A stretch of DNA of 64,000 bases from Gammaproteobacteria bacterium (GTDB lineage: Bacteria; Pseudomonadota; Gammaproteobacteria; Thiohalomonadales; Thiohalomonadaceae). Shown one piece after another: positions 26,912-35,035 of this stretch (position 1 is its first letter; each line of letters starts with the position of its first letter). Below the pieces are notes generated by a model. It saw only the letters and a list, made by a program, of their open reading frames with translations. It ran no database searches and was not told the DNA's origin. The stretch covers positions 62,001 through 126,000 of the forward strand of contig JANJXC010000038.1 of NCBI GenBank assembly GCA_024709225.1, written 5' to 3'. The translations under genes were made by a program, and so were the position numbers.

Positions 26912-26940
26912 GGGGGGCGCTCGCGCCCCCCACCCTTTTT
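26912..26940 (+). terminator. Internal (attenuating) terminator between dsrC and dsrM
   Basis: Perfect 8-bp stem GGGGGGCG/CGCCCCCC with CTCG loop, then ACCC and TTTTT. It has the form of an intrinsic terminator inside the operon, probably partial, since dsrM follows on the same strand with no obvious new promoter. Confidence 0.75.
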
Positions 26941-26966
26941 CAATTCTCTAGCGAGGGTCGATACGA

Positions 26967-27695
26967 ATGTCGTTCCTGACAGTGCTCTATGCACTCTTGT
27001 TCTATACCGCCACGGCGTTGTTCATCGTCGGCCTGGCCTACAAGATTCGCCAGTACGCCACGACGCCCGCACCGCTCAAGATTCCCACGACACCTGCGCC
27101 TACCACTACCGGCGGCGTGGTGTTCCGCATGGCCCGTGAGGTCGTGCTGTTCGAAAGCCTGTTCAAGTCCAACAAGTGGATCTGGATCTTCGGCTGGATG
27201 TTCCATGTTGCCCTGGCCCTGGTGATCCTGCGCCACTTCCGCTACTTCCAGGAGCCGGTCTGGGGGATCATCACCTTTATCCAGCCCTTCGGCATGTATG
27301 CCGGCTTCTTCATGGTGCTGGGGCTGCTCGGTCTGTGGGCGCGCCGCATCGTTGTCGAGCGCATCCGCTACATCACCGGTCCGTCCGATCACCTGATGCT
27401 GGCCCTGCTGGTGGGCATCGGCTTCAGCGGCCTGATGATGAAATTCGTGAATCACACCGACATCGTCATGGTGAAGGCCTTCTTCCTGGGCCTGCTGCGT
27501 TTCGACCTGCAACCGCTGCCCAGTGACACCCCGCTGCTGGTCCATCTCGGACTGGTCGCCCTGCTGCTGATCATCTTCCCGTTCAGCAAGCTGCTGCATG
27601 CGCCGGGCGTGTTCTTCAGCCCGACCCGCAATCAGGTCGACAACCCGCGCGAGCGTCGCCATCTGGCGCCGTGGGCTGCGGAACTCGACAAGTAA
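26967..27695 (+). CDS. dsrM: DsrM, cytochrome b (NarI-like) subunit of the Dsr membrane complex
   Basis: A 242-residue inner-membrane protein with about five hydrophobic helices (LTVLYALLFYTATALFIVG near the start; WIFGWMFHVALALVILRHF; YAGFFMVLGLLGLW; MLALLVGIGFSGLMM; LVHLGLVALLLIIF). Histidines in MFHVALALVILRHFRYF and in the last helix are candidates for binding b-type hemes. DsrM exchanges electrons with the quinone pool and docks DsrK. dsrK follows after 36 bp. Confidence 0.95.
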   Translation: MSFLTVLYALLFYTATALFIVGLAYKIRQYATTPAPLKIPTTPAPTTTGGVVFRMAREVVLFESLFKSNKWIWIFGWMFHVALALVILRHFRYFQEPVWGIITFIQPFGMYAGFFMVLGLLGLWARRIVVERIRYITGPSDHLMLALLVGIGFSGLMMKFVNHTDIVMVKAFFLGLLRFDLQPLPSDTPLLVHLGLVALLLIIFPFSKLLHAPGVFFSPTRNQVDNPRERRHLAPWAAELDK

Positions 27696-27731
27696 CCGAA
27701 CTTTAGCGCTTGAACGTATAAGGAGAAACGC

Positions 27732-29300
27732 GTGGCTGCAGCCAAGTTTGACACGCCGAACATGCGGGAGTACCCGAGCATTCCTGCCCTCCAGCCGGAT
27801 GCGACGGCGCACCTGAAGTCTTTCCTTGCGGCACCGGAGCACAACAGCTTCCTCGGTTTCCCCGATGAACTGGTGGAGAACTGGCAGGAGAAGGCCATCG
27901 AGAAGATGGGCGACCTGCTGGGCAAGTACCGTGGCTTCCGTGTATTCATGGATGCCTGCGTCAAGTGCGGCTCCTGCACCGACAAGTGCCACTACTTCCA
28001 GGGTACTTCCGACCCGAAGAACATGCCGGTGGCGCGCCAGGACCTGCTGCGCAGCGTCTATCGCCGCCACTTTACCCTGGCCGGCAAGTTCTTCCCCTGG
28101 CTGGTCGGCGCCCGTGACCTGACCCGTGAAGTGCTGGACGAGTGGTACAGCTACTTCCATCAGTGCTCGCAGTGCCGCCGCTGCTCGGTGTTCTGCCCCT
28201 ACGGCATCGACACCGCCGAGGTCTCCATGGCCGCCCGCGAGATCATGGATTCCATCGGCTACGGCCAGAAGTACTGCAATGAGATCCTCGGCAAGGTGCA
28301 GAAGGTCGGCAACAACCTGGGCCTGCCCGGCCCGGCGCTGGAAGCCACGCTGGAAGAGTTCGCCGAAGAGATCTCCGACGAAACCGGCTGTGACGTGAAG
28401 ATCCCGCTGGACGTGGAAGGCGCCGACGTGCTGCTGATCACCCCGTCCGCCGACTTCTTCGCCGAACCGCACATCGACGGCCTGATGGGTTACGCCAAGG
28501 TGTTCCACGCCGCCGGCGTCAGCTGGACCCTGTCCACCTATGCCTCGGAAGCAGCCAACTTCTCCATGTTCATCGGTTCCTACTCGAACATGAAGAAGGT
28601 CGCCGAGCGCATCCGCAAGGCCGCCATCGACCTCAAGGTCAAGCGCATCATCGTCGGCGAGTGCGGCCATGCCTGGCGTGTCGCCTACAGCTTCTGGAAC
28701 ACCCTCACCGGTGTGGGTTCCGGCGCGGATGATCCGTACGCCATCCAGCTGCAGAAGCAGCTGGATCACAGCTACCCGATCCCGCAGCACATCTGCGAGT
28801 TCACCTGGGATCAGATCCAGCAGGGCAAGCTCACGTTCGACAAGTCGCAGAACGATCACCGCACGGTGACCTTCCACGACTCATGCAACGTGGCGCGCGC
28901 CACCCGCATGGGCACCGAAGCCGGCGGCCAGTTCGACATCCCGCGCAACGTCATCAAGGCGGTGTGCAACAACTATGTCGACATGGACCCGGACACCATC
29001 CGCGAGGTGACCTACTGCTGCGGCGGTGGCGGCGGCCTGCTGACCGACGACTTGATGGAACTCCGTGTCAAGGGCGCTCTGCCCCGCATGGAGGCGCTGA
29101 AGAAGGTGATCAACGAAGACAAGGTCAACGCCATGGCGGCGATCTGTGCCATCTGCAAGGCGCAGTTCACCAAGGTCATGCCGTATTACGGCATCCCCAT
29201 GGACACCATTGTCAGTCTGCACCAGCTGGTGAAGGACGCGATCATTCTTCCGGGACAGGGAGAAGAAGAGGCGGAGCCGGCAGCAGAGGCCACCGAGTAA
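27732..29300 (+). CDS. dsrK: DsrK, HdrD-like iron-sulfur subunit
   Basis: A 522-residue cytoplasmic protein of the DsrMKJOP complex, thought to handle the disulfide/trisulfide form of DsrC. It has two ferredoxin-type clusters (CVKCGSCTDKCHYF, CSQCRRCSVFCPYG) and two HdrD-type CCG regions (FHDSCNVARA and YCCGGGGGLL, plus ICAICKAQF), which bind the noncubane [4Fe-4S] site. The start is GTG with AAGGAG 7 nt upstream. The acidic C-terminus (GEEEAEPAAEATE) is probably disordered. Confidence 0.96.
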   Translation: MAAAKFDTPNMREYPSIPALQPDATAHLKSFLAAPEHNSFLGFPDELVENWQEKAIEKMGDLLGKYRGFRVFMDACVKCGSCTDKCHYFQGTSDPKNMPVARQDLLRSVYRRHFTLAGKFFPWLVGARDLTREVLDEWYSYFHQCSQCRRCSVFCPYGIDTAEVSMAAREIMDSIGYGQKYCNEILGKVQKVGNNLGLPGPALEATLEEFAEEISDETGCDVKIPLDVEGADVLLITPSADFFAEPHIDGLMGYAKVFHAAGVSWTLSTYASEAANFSMFIGSYSNMKKVAERIRKAAIDLKVKRIIVGECGHAWRVAYSFWNTLTGVGSGADDPYAIQLQKQLDHSYPIPQHICEFTWDQIQQGKLTFDKSQNDHRTVTFHDSCNVARATRMGTEAGGQFDIPRNVIKAVCNNYVDMDPDTIREVTYCCGGGGGLLTDDLMELRVKGALPRMEALKKVINEDKVNAMAAICAICKAQFTKVMPYYGIPMDTIVSLHQLVKDAIILPGQGEEEAEPAAEATE

Positions 29301-29322
29301 CAATAAATAAATTCACATCCCG

Positions 29323-29341
29323 CGGTGAAACGGTTTCACCG
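29323..29341. promoter_or_regulatory. Perfect palindrome between dsrK and dsrL
   Basis: CGGTGAAAC-G-GTTTCACCG, 9-bp arms with a single central base. As DNA it would suit a dimeric regulator; as RNA the one-base loop would force a shorter stem. It lies about 35 bp before dsrL. Confidence 0.5.
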
Positions 29342-29376
29342 GGGGGAGACAAGGCTACAGGCATAGGAGAGTGAAA

Positions 29377-31365
29377 ATGGCAACTTCTAGCGACGACATG
29401 AAGAAAGGTTTTACGTACCGCCGCTACAAGGACGGCGACAGCAAGAGCCGTCCGTTCTCTCAGGAAATCTGGCAGGCGAGCTGGTCCCACAAGTGCCCGA
29501 CCTACGTGCACCGCACCCCGCCCTGCCAGGGTAGCTGCCCCTCCGGTCACGACATCCGCGGCTGGCTGGACATCGTGCGCGGCATCGAGAAGCCGACCGC
29601 CGGCATGACCATGCAGGAATATGCCTTCCGCCGCAACACCAATGCCAACCCGTTCCCGGCCATCATGGGCCGCGTCTGCCCCGCTCCCTGCGAGGATGGC
29701 TGCAACCGCAACCAGGTGGACGAGCAGGTCGGCATCAACTCCGTCGAGCAGTACATCGGTGACCAGGCCCTGGCCAACGGCTACAAGTTCGAAGCCGGCG
29801 CCGACACCGGCAAGAAGGTTGCCGTCATCGGTGGCGGCCCCGCCGGCCTCGCCGCTGCCTACCAGCTGCGCCGCAAGGGTCACGCCGTGACCGTGTTCGA
29901 GCAGAAGGAACAGCTGGGCGGCATGATGCGCTACGGCATCCCCGGCTACCGTACTCCGCGCGACGTGCTGGACGGCGAAATCAACCGTATCGTCGAGATG
30001 GGCGTCACCATCAAGACCGGCGTGAAGATCGGCAAGGACATCACCGTCGAGCAGCTGGCCAAGGATTTCAATGCCGTGCTGTTCGCCATGGGTGCGTGGT
30101 CCGGCCGCAACCTGCCCGTCCCCGGCGCCGATGCCGTCAACTGCATCACCGGCGTGGCCTTCCTGGCCGCCTTCAATGAAGGCCGTCTGAAGCACGTCAC
30201 CGGCAAGGTGGTGGTCATCGGTGGTGGTGATACCTCCATCGACGTCGCCTCCGTCGCCCGCCGTCTCGGCCACATCACCGTGGAGAACGAGAAGGACCGT
30301 CCGGAGCACGTCATCATCAACCAGACCGCGCACGACGTGGCCATGACCGCCAACCGTCAGGGCGCCGACGTCATGCTGATCTCCCGCTCCCCCATCAGCA
30401 AGATGCCGGCGGCGCAGCATGAAATCGAAGACGCCACCCGTGAAGGTGTGGAGATCGTCGGTCAGCTGAGCCCGGTCGAAGTGATCAAGGGCAAGGATGG
30501 CCGTGCCACCGCCCTGCGCGTAGTCAAGCTGGCGGAAGACGGCAAGACGCCGATCGAAGGTTCCGAGTACAACATCGAGTGCGAGCTGATCGTTGCTGCC
30601 ATCGGCCAGACTGGTGATGTTGCCGGCTTCGAAGGTTTTGCCAATGACAAGGGCCTGGTCGGTGCCGACAAGCACTTCCAGGTTCCCGGCAAGCCGGGCT
30701 TCTTTGCCTGCGGTGACATCGTGCGTCCGCACCTGCTGACCACCGCCATCGGCCAGGCCTCCATCGCCGTGGAGAGCATCGAGCATTACCTGAAGAATGA
30801 AGAGTTCGTGCACCGCCCGAAGGTGGACGTGCACCACTTCAACCTGATGGAAAAGCTGATGGAAACCGGCCTGCAGCCGCAGCATTTCGAGGCCGCAGAC
30901 AAGGATTCCATCGTCAAGGCGGAAGGCTTTGCCAAGGACATCGACCGCGGTCTGCGCGGCACCTCCGAGGCCAAGTTCGCGGTGCACAACTACGAAGACC
31001 GCTCCTTCGCCGAGATCATCCCCGCCGACGAGCTGTTCCTGGGCCACTTCAACTACACCCCGCGCAACAAGCGTGACCACATCATGGTCAATGCCGATGA
31101 GGTGCTGGGCCACTTCCAGGAGCGTCTGGTTGCACTGGATGAGAAGAAGGCGATTGACGAGGCCAAGCGCTGCATGAGCTGCGGCATGTGCTTCGAGTGC
31201 GACAACTGCGTGGTATTCTGCCCGCAGACCGCGGTGAAGCGCGTTCCGGCCAAGGAGAAGACCACCGGCCGTTACGTCTACACCGACTACTCGATGTGCA
31301 TCGGCTGCCATATCTGTGCCGACGTATGTCCGACCGGCTACATCCAGATGGGTATGGGCGACTAA
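29377..31365 (+). CDS. dsrL: DsrL, NAD(P)H:acceptor iron-sulfur flavoprotein
   Basis: A 662-residue cytoplasmic flavoprotein related to the small subunit of glutamate synthase, required for sulfur oxidation and proposed to take electrons from DsrAB to NAD(P). Residues about 45-130 hold an N-terminal cysteine-rich region (PPCQGSCPSG, CPAPCEDGCNRN). FAD binds at VAVIGGGPAGLAAAY and NAD(P) at VVVIGGGDTSIDVAS. The C-terminus has two ferredoxin motifs (CMSCGMCFECDNCVVFCP and CIGCHICADVCPTG). The ATG of MATSSDD follows GGAGAG. Its presence supports operation in the oxidative direction. Confidence 0.96.
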   Translation: MATSSDDMKKGFTYRRYKDGDSKSRPFSQEIWQASWSHKCPTYVHRTPPCQGSCPSGHDIRGWLDIVRGIEKPTAGMTMQEYAFRRNTNANPFPAIMGRVCPAPCEDGCNRNQVDEQVGINSVEQYIGDQALANGYKFEAGADTGKKVAVIGGGPAGLAAAYQLRRKGHAVTVFEQKEQLGGMMRYGIPGYRTPRDVLDGEINRIVEMGVTIKTGVKIGKDITVEQLAKDFNAVLFAMGAWSGRNLPVPGADAVNCITGVAFLAAFNEGRLKHVTGKVVVIGGGDTSIDVASVARRLGHITVENEKDRPEHVIINQTAHDVAMTANRQGADVMLISRSPISKMPAAQHEIEDATREGVEIVGQLSPVEVIKGKDGRATALRVVKLAEDGKTPIEGSEYNIECELIVAAIGQTGDVAGFEGFANDKGLVGADKHFQVPGKPGFFACGDIVRPHLLTTAIGQASIAVESIEHYLKNEEFVHRPKVDVHHFNLMEKLMETGLQPQHFEAADKDSIVKAEGFAKDIDRGLRGTSEAKFAVHNYEDRSFAEIIPADELFLGHFNYTPRNKRDHIMVNADEVLGHFQERLVALDEKKAIDEAKRCMSCGMCFECDNCVVFCPQTAVKRVPAKEKTTGRYVYTDYSMCIGCHICADVCPTGYIQMGMGD

Positions 31366-31376
31366 GGGTGATCCCG

Positions 31377-31883
31377 ATGAAGCGTTTACTGCAGCTTCTC
31401 TCCATGGCAGTGCTGGCGCTGACTCTGTCAGCGCCGGCCCTCGCCGGTGAAGGCGGGAGGACTCCCCTGCCCTCCATTCCCGCGGCCAAGGGCGACCAGT
31501 GTGTGGAAGACACGGCGGTAATGCGCCGTGACCACATGAAGTTCCTCAAGCACCACCGTGACGCCACCATGCACCAGGGCATCCGTACCGAAAAGTACAG
31601 CCTGAAGGCCTGTCTGGAATGTCACGCGCCGGTGGAGGGCGCTACGGCAGCCAATGGCAAGACGGAAGAAGGCCACTTCTGCGTCAATTGCCATGTCTAT
31701 GCCGGTGTCACCCTGGACTGCTTCGAGTGTCACGCCACCAAGCCGGAAACTACCGCGCAGTTCCATCCGCTGGTGAGCCCGGCTTCTGCGGCGCTGAAGG
31801 CAACGGAACGTACCGACTCCACCGTGCTGCTCAACCGCCTGGTGGGGGTCTCTGAGAACAAGGCAGGTGTTGCCCATGAGTGA
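31377..31883 (+). CDS. dsrJ: DsrJ, periplasmic triheme cytochrome c
   Basis: A 168-residue periplasmic subunit with an uncleaved or cleavable signal segment (LLQLLSMAVLALTLSAPALA) and exactly three heme c motifs, CLECH, CVNCH and CFECH. DsrJ connects DsrMKJOP to periplasmic redox partners. The ATG of MKRLLQLL was chosen, since the track frame starts inside dsrL. It overlaps dsrO by 8 bp, indicating translational coupling. Confidence 0.95.
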   Translation: MKRLLQLLSMAVLALTLSAPALAGEGGRTPLPSIPAAKGDQCVEDTAVMRRDHMKFLKHHRDATMHQGIRTEKYSLKACLECHAPVEGATAANGKTEEGHFCVNCHVYAGVTLDCFECHATKPETTAQFHPLVSPASAALKATERTDSTVLLNRLVGVSENKAGVAHE

Positions 31884-32631
31884 TCACAAGCAACCGGATC
31901 TGGCGCGTCGTGAATTCCTCGGCCGCGGCGCCGCCGCTGCGGCGGCCGGCGTGGTGCTGGCCCCCGGTGTCATGCTGTACGGTGTGGCGCAGGCCAAGCC
32001 GGCGGACGAGCCGGTAAGCAGCAAGGTACGCTGGGGCATGCTGGTGGATACCAGCAAGTGCAGCAATGGCTGCAATGCCTGCGTCGATGCCTGCAACAAG
32101 GAGCACGGCCTGGGCAACGAGACCCACAGCCGCGATACGCAGCGCACCCAGTACATCCGCAAGGTCGAGCTGCGCCACAAGTTCACCGGCGCCACCCACT
32201 CGCTGCCGGTGATGTGCCAGCACTGCGAGACGCCGCCCTGCGTGGACGTCTGCCCCACCGGTGCCTCGTTCAAGCGTGCCGACGGCATCGTGCTGGTGGA
32301 TCGTCACATCTGCATCGGCTGCCGCTACTGCATGATGGCCTGCCCCTACAAGGCACGTTCCTTCGTGCACGAGGCACTGACCGATCAGCGTCCGCACACA
32401 CCGCGCGGCAAGGGCTGCGTCGAGTCCTGCACGATGTGTGTGCATCGCGTCGATGAAGGTCGTCAGCCTGCCTGCGTCGAGGCCTGCGCCGCCGACGGCA
32501 GCCACGCGATCATCTTCGGTGACCTGAACGATCCCAGCAGCGAGATCGCCCAGCGCGTGAAGACCTATGCCAGCAGCGAAATCCGTGCTGACCTCGGTCT
32601 CAACACCGGCGTCCGCTACCAGGGCCTTTAA
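31876..32631 (+). CDS. dsrO: DsrO, Tat-exported iron-sulfur protein
   Basis: A 251-residue periplasmic ferredoxin-like subunit. The N-terminus has a twin-arginine signal (ARREFLGRGAAAAAAG). Four cluster motifs are visible: CSNGCNACVDACNKEHG, CQHCETPPCVDVCP, CIGCRYCMMACPYKAR and CTMCVHRVDEGRQPACVEAC. It relays electrons between DsrJ and the membrane subunit DsrP. The start is ATG at MSDHKQPD; dsrP follows after 20 bp. Confidence 0.96.
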   Translation: MSDHKQPDLARREFLGRGAAAAAAGVVLAPGVMLYGVAQAKPADEPVSSKVRWGMLVDTSKCSNGCNACVDACNKEHGLGNETHSRDTQRTQYIRKVELRHKFTGATHSLPVMCQHCETPPCVDVCPTGASFKRADGIVLVDRHICIGCRYCMMACPYKARSFVHEALTDQRPHTPRGKGCVESCTMCVHRVDEGRQPACVEACAADGSHAIIFGDLNDPSSEIAQRVKTYASSEIRADLGLNTGVRYQGL

Positions 32632-32651
32632 CGGGAAGGTGAGTTTCCAGC

Positions 32652-33857
32652 ATGAAAAATACTAAGTTCATGGAGATCGGCAGCGGCAAGGGCTTTTACG
32701 GCCTGCTCGCCCTGCTGGGGGTGGCAATCCTCGCCGGCCTGAGTGCGTTCTTCTACATGGAACACACCGGTCACTGGGTCACGGGGATGGACAACCAGAT
32801 CGTGTGGGGCGCCCCGCACGTATTTGCCATTTTCCTCATCGTCGCCGCCTCCGGCGCACTCAACGTGGCCTCCATCGGTACGGTGTTCGGCAAGAAGATC
32901 TACCAGCCGCTGGCGCGCATGTCCGCCCTGCTGGCCGTTGCCCTGCTCATCGGCGGCCTGACCGTGCTGGTGCTGGACCTGGGCCGGCCGGATCGCCTGA
33001 TCGTGGCGATGACCTACTACAACTTCAAGTCCATCTTCGCGTGGAACATCATCCTGTATAACGGCTTCCTTGCCCTGGTGGCCGTATATATCTGGACCAT
33101 GCTCGACCCGACGGTGAAGAAGTTCTACAAGCTGGCTGGCTTCGCCGCCTTCGTCTGGCGCCTGATCCTCACCACCGGTACCGGTTCCATCTTCGGCTGG
33201 CTGGTGGCCAGGCAGGCCTACGACGCGGCGATCTTCGCGCCGATGTTCATCGTCATGTCGTTCTCCTTCGGCCTGGCGGTGTTCATGCTGGTGATGATGG
33301 CTACCTACAGCTGGACCGACCGTCCGCTGGGAGACGCGGTGGTGCGCCGCCTGAAGAACCTGCTGGGCGTGTTCGTCGCCGGCGTGCTGTTCTTCGTGAT
33401 GGTGTATCACCTGACCAATCTGTATGCCACCGAGCACCACGGCGTACAGGCCTTCATCCTGCGCGATGGCGGCGTGTTCACCCAGGCCTTCTGGATTGGC
33501 CAGGTCCTGCTCGGCAGCCTGCTGCCGCTGGCCCTGCTCTATCATCCGGCTACCGGCAACTCGCGGTTCTGGATCGGTATCGCCTCCGCCCTGATCATCC
33601 TTGGCGGCTTCGCCCAGCTGACCGTGATCCTCATCGGTGGCCAGGCCTATCCGCTGGTGCTGTTCCCGGGCTATGAGGTCAGCAGCAGCTTTGCCGACGG
33701 CGTCATCAACAGCTACAGCCCGAGCCTGCCCGAGCTGGTGCTGGGCTTCTCCGGCATCGCCATCGCCATGGCGATGATGGTGGTGGGCATGCGCGTGCTG
33801 CGCATGGCCCCGGCCAGCCTGGCCGACGAAGTGGCTGATCCGCATCACGGCAAGTAG
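32652..33857 (+). CDS. dsrP: DsrP, NrfD-family membrane subunit
   Basis: A 401-residue polytopic inner-membrane protein with about ten hydrophobic helices of the NrfD/PsrC family (for example YGLLALLGVAILAGLSAFFY, VALLIGGLTVLVLDLGRP, IIPYNGF-like IILYNGFLALVAVYIW). It should exchange electrons with quinones alongside DsrO. It is the last gene before a strong terminator, so the first dsr transcript is dsrABEFHCMKLJOP. Confidence 0.95.
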   Translation: MKNTKFMEIGSGKGFYGLLALLGVAILAGLSAFFYMEHTGHWVTGMDNQIVWGAPHVFAIFLIVAASGALNVASIGTVFGKKIYQPLARMSALLAVALLIGGLTVLVLDLGRPDRLIVAMTYYNFKSIFAWNIILYNGFLALVAVYIWTMLDPTVKKFYKLAGFAAFVWRLILTTGTGSIFGWLVARQAYDAAIFAPMFIVMSFSFGLAVFMLVMMATYSWTDRPLGDAVVRRLKNLLGVFVAGVLFFVMVYHLTNLYATEHHGVQAFILRDGGVFTQAFWIGQVLLGSLLPLALLYHPATGNSRFWIGIASALIILGGFAQLTVILIGGQAYPLVLFPGYEVSSSFADGVINSYSPSLPELVLGFSGIAIAMAMMVVGMRVLRMAPASLADEVADPHHGK

Positions 33858-33878
33858 ATAGCACCTCACCGCGGTGAC

Positions 33879-33913
33879 CGCCAATGCCCCGTCGCCGGGG
33901 CATTGGCGTTTTT
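33879..33913 (+). terminator. Terminator ending the dsrA-P transcript
   Basis: A 12-bp perfect stem CGCCAATGCCCC/GGGGCATTGGCG with GTCGCC loop, followed directly by TTTTT. It is the strongest intrinsic terminator in the dsr region and separates dsrP from the TrpD2-like gene. Confidence 0.92.
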
Positions 33914-33982
33914 GCGAAGGGCAAAACCATGCGTTGCGACAGTAGTAAAATCACCTCCCTGCCCCTATAACGGCTATACCTG

Positions 33983-34006
33983 GGCCAACTCCGCTTCGGA
34001 GTGGCC
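33983..34006 (+). other. Leader hairpin before the TrpD2-like gene
   Basis: GGCCAACTCCG-CTT-CGGAGTGGCC, a stem with one bulged A about 25 nt before the start codon. It could influence translation or mark a processing site; no T-run follows. Confidence 0.4.
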
Positions 34007-34030
34007 AATCCAATTCTGAGGTGTCCGGGC

Positions 34031-35032
34031 ATGGCCCAAGAACATCCGTTTGCGCAATACGTCCGTATTCTCGGCAAGGGCCGCAACGGCTCGCGCGCCC
34101 TGTCGCCCGAAGAGGCCTATGAGGCCTTCCGCCTGATCATGGCCGGACAGGTGGAACCGATCCAGCTCGGCGCCTTCCTGATGCTGATGCGCGTGAAGGA
34201 AGAGAGCCCCGAGGAGGTGGCGGCCGCCGTGCGTGCCATCCGCGAGTCGCTCCAGGTGCCGGCCAATGCACCCAAGGTCGACCTCGACTGGTCCAGCTAT
34301 GCCGGCAAGAAGCGCCAGCTGCCCTGGTATCTGCTGTCCACCCTGCTGCTGGCGGAAAGCGGCGTACGCATCTTCATGCACGGCGCCAGCGGCCACACCG
34401 GCGGCCGCATCTACACCAAGGAGGTGCTGCCGCAGCTGGGGCTTCCCGTGGCGCGCAGCTTCGACGAGGCCTGCCGCCAGATGGAGGCGACCAATTTCGC
34501 CTACCTGGACCTGGAACACCTGAGCCCCAAGCTGCACCAGATCATCGAGATGCGCCCGCTGCTCGGCCTGCGCTCGCCGGTGCATACCATTGCCCGCATG
34601 CTCAACCCCTTCGACGCCCCCTGTGTGATGCAGGGTATCTTCCACCCGGGCTACCGCGACATCCACCAAGAGGCCGGCCAGCTGCTGGGGTTGCCACGCA
34701 TGGCGGTGATCAAGGGTGAAGGCGGCGAGATCGAGCGCAACCCGGATATTGCCTGCCTGGTGCGCCTGGTGCGTGATGGCGCGCTGGCCGAGGAAGAATG
34801 GCCGCCGATGTTCGACAAGCGCCACATCCGCCAGGACGACCTGGATGTTAACCACCTGATGCAGGTATGGGACGACAGCCGCGAGGACGAATATGGTGTC
34901 GGCGCCATCGTCGGCACGGTGGCCGTCACCCTCTACACCATGGGCCGTGCCCAGAGCCGGGAACAGGCCGAGGCCCAGGCCCAGGCCATGTGGCAGGGCC
35001 GCAACAAGAACCGCTTCCGCGCCGCCGCCTGA
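34031..35032 (+). CDS. TrpD2/YbiB-like glycosyl transferase-family protein
   Basis: A 333-residue protein of the anthranilate phosphoribosyltransferase fold, closest in appearance to the nucleic-acid-binding YbiB/TrpD2 branch. Features are LGAFLMLMRVKEES, MHGASGHTGGRIYTKEVLPQ, RSPVHTIARMLNPFDAP and VIKGEGGEIERNPD. The TrpD motifs for PRPP (GTGGD) and anthranilate are not conserved, so tryptophan synthesis is unlikely. The start MAQEHPF is used rather than the longer track frame. It is 4 bp upstream of dsrN, so it is co-transcribed with it. Its role there is unknown. Confidence 0.85.
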   Translation: MAQEHPFAQYVRILGKGRNGSRALSPEEAYEAFRLIMAGQVEPIQLGAFLMLMRVKEESPEEVAAAVRAIRESLQVPANAPKVDLDWSSYAGKKRQLPWYLLSTLLLAESGVRIFMHGASGHTGGRIYTKEVLPQLGLPVARSFDEACRQMEATNFAYLDLEHLSPKLHQIIEMRPLLGLRSPVHTIARMLNPFDAPCVMQGIFHPGYRDIHQEAGQLLGLPRMAVIKGEGGEIERNPDIACLVRLVRDGALAEEEWPPMFDKRHIRQDDLDVNHLMQVWDDSREDEYGVGAIVGTVAVTLYTMGRAQSREQAEAQAQAMWQGRNKNRFRAAA

Positions 35033-35035
35033 TCC

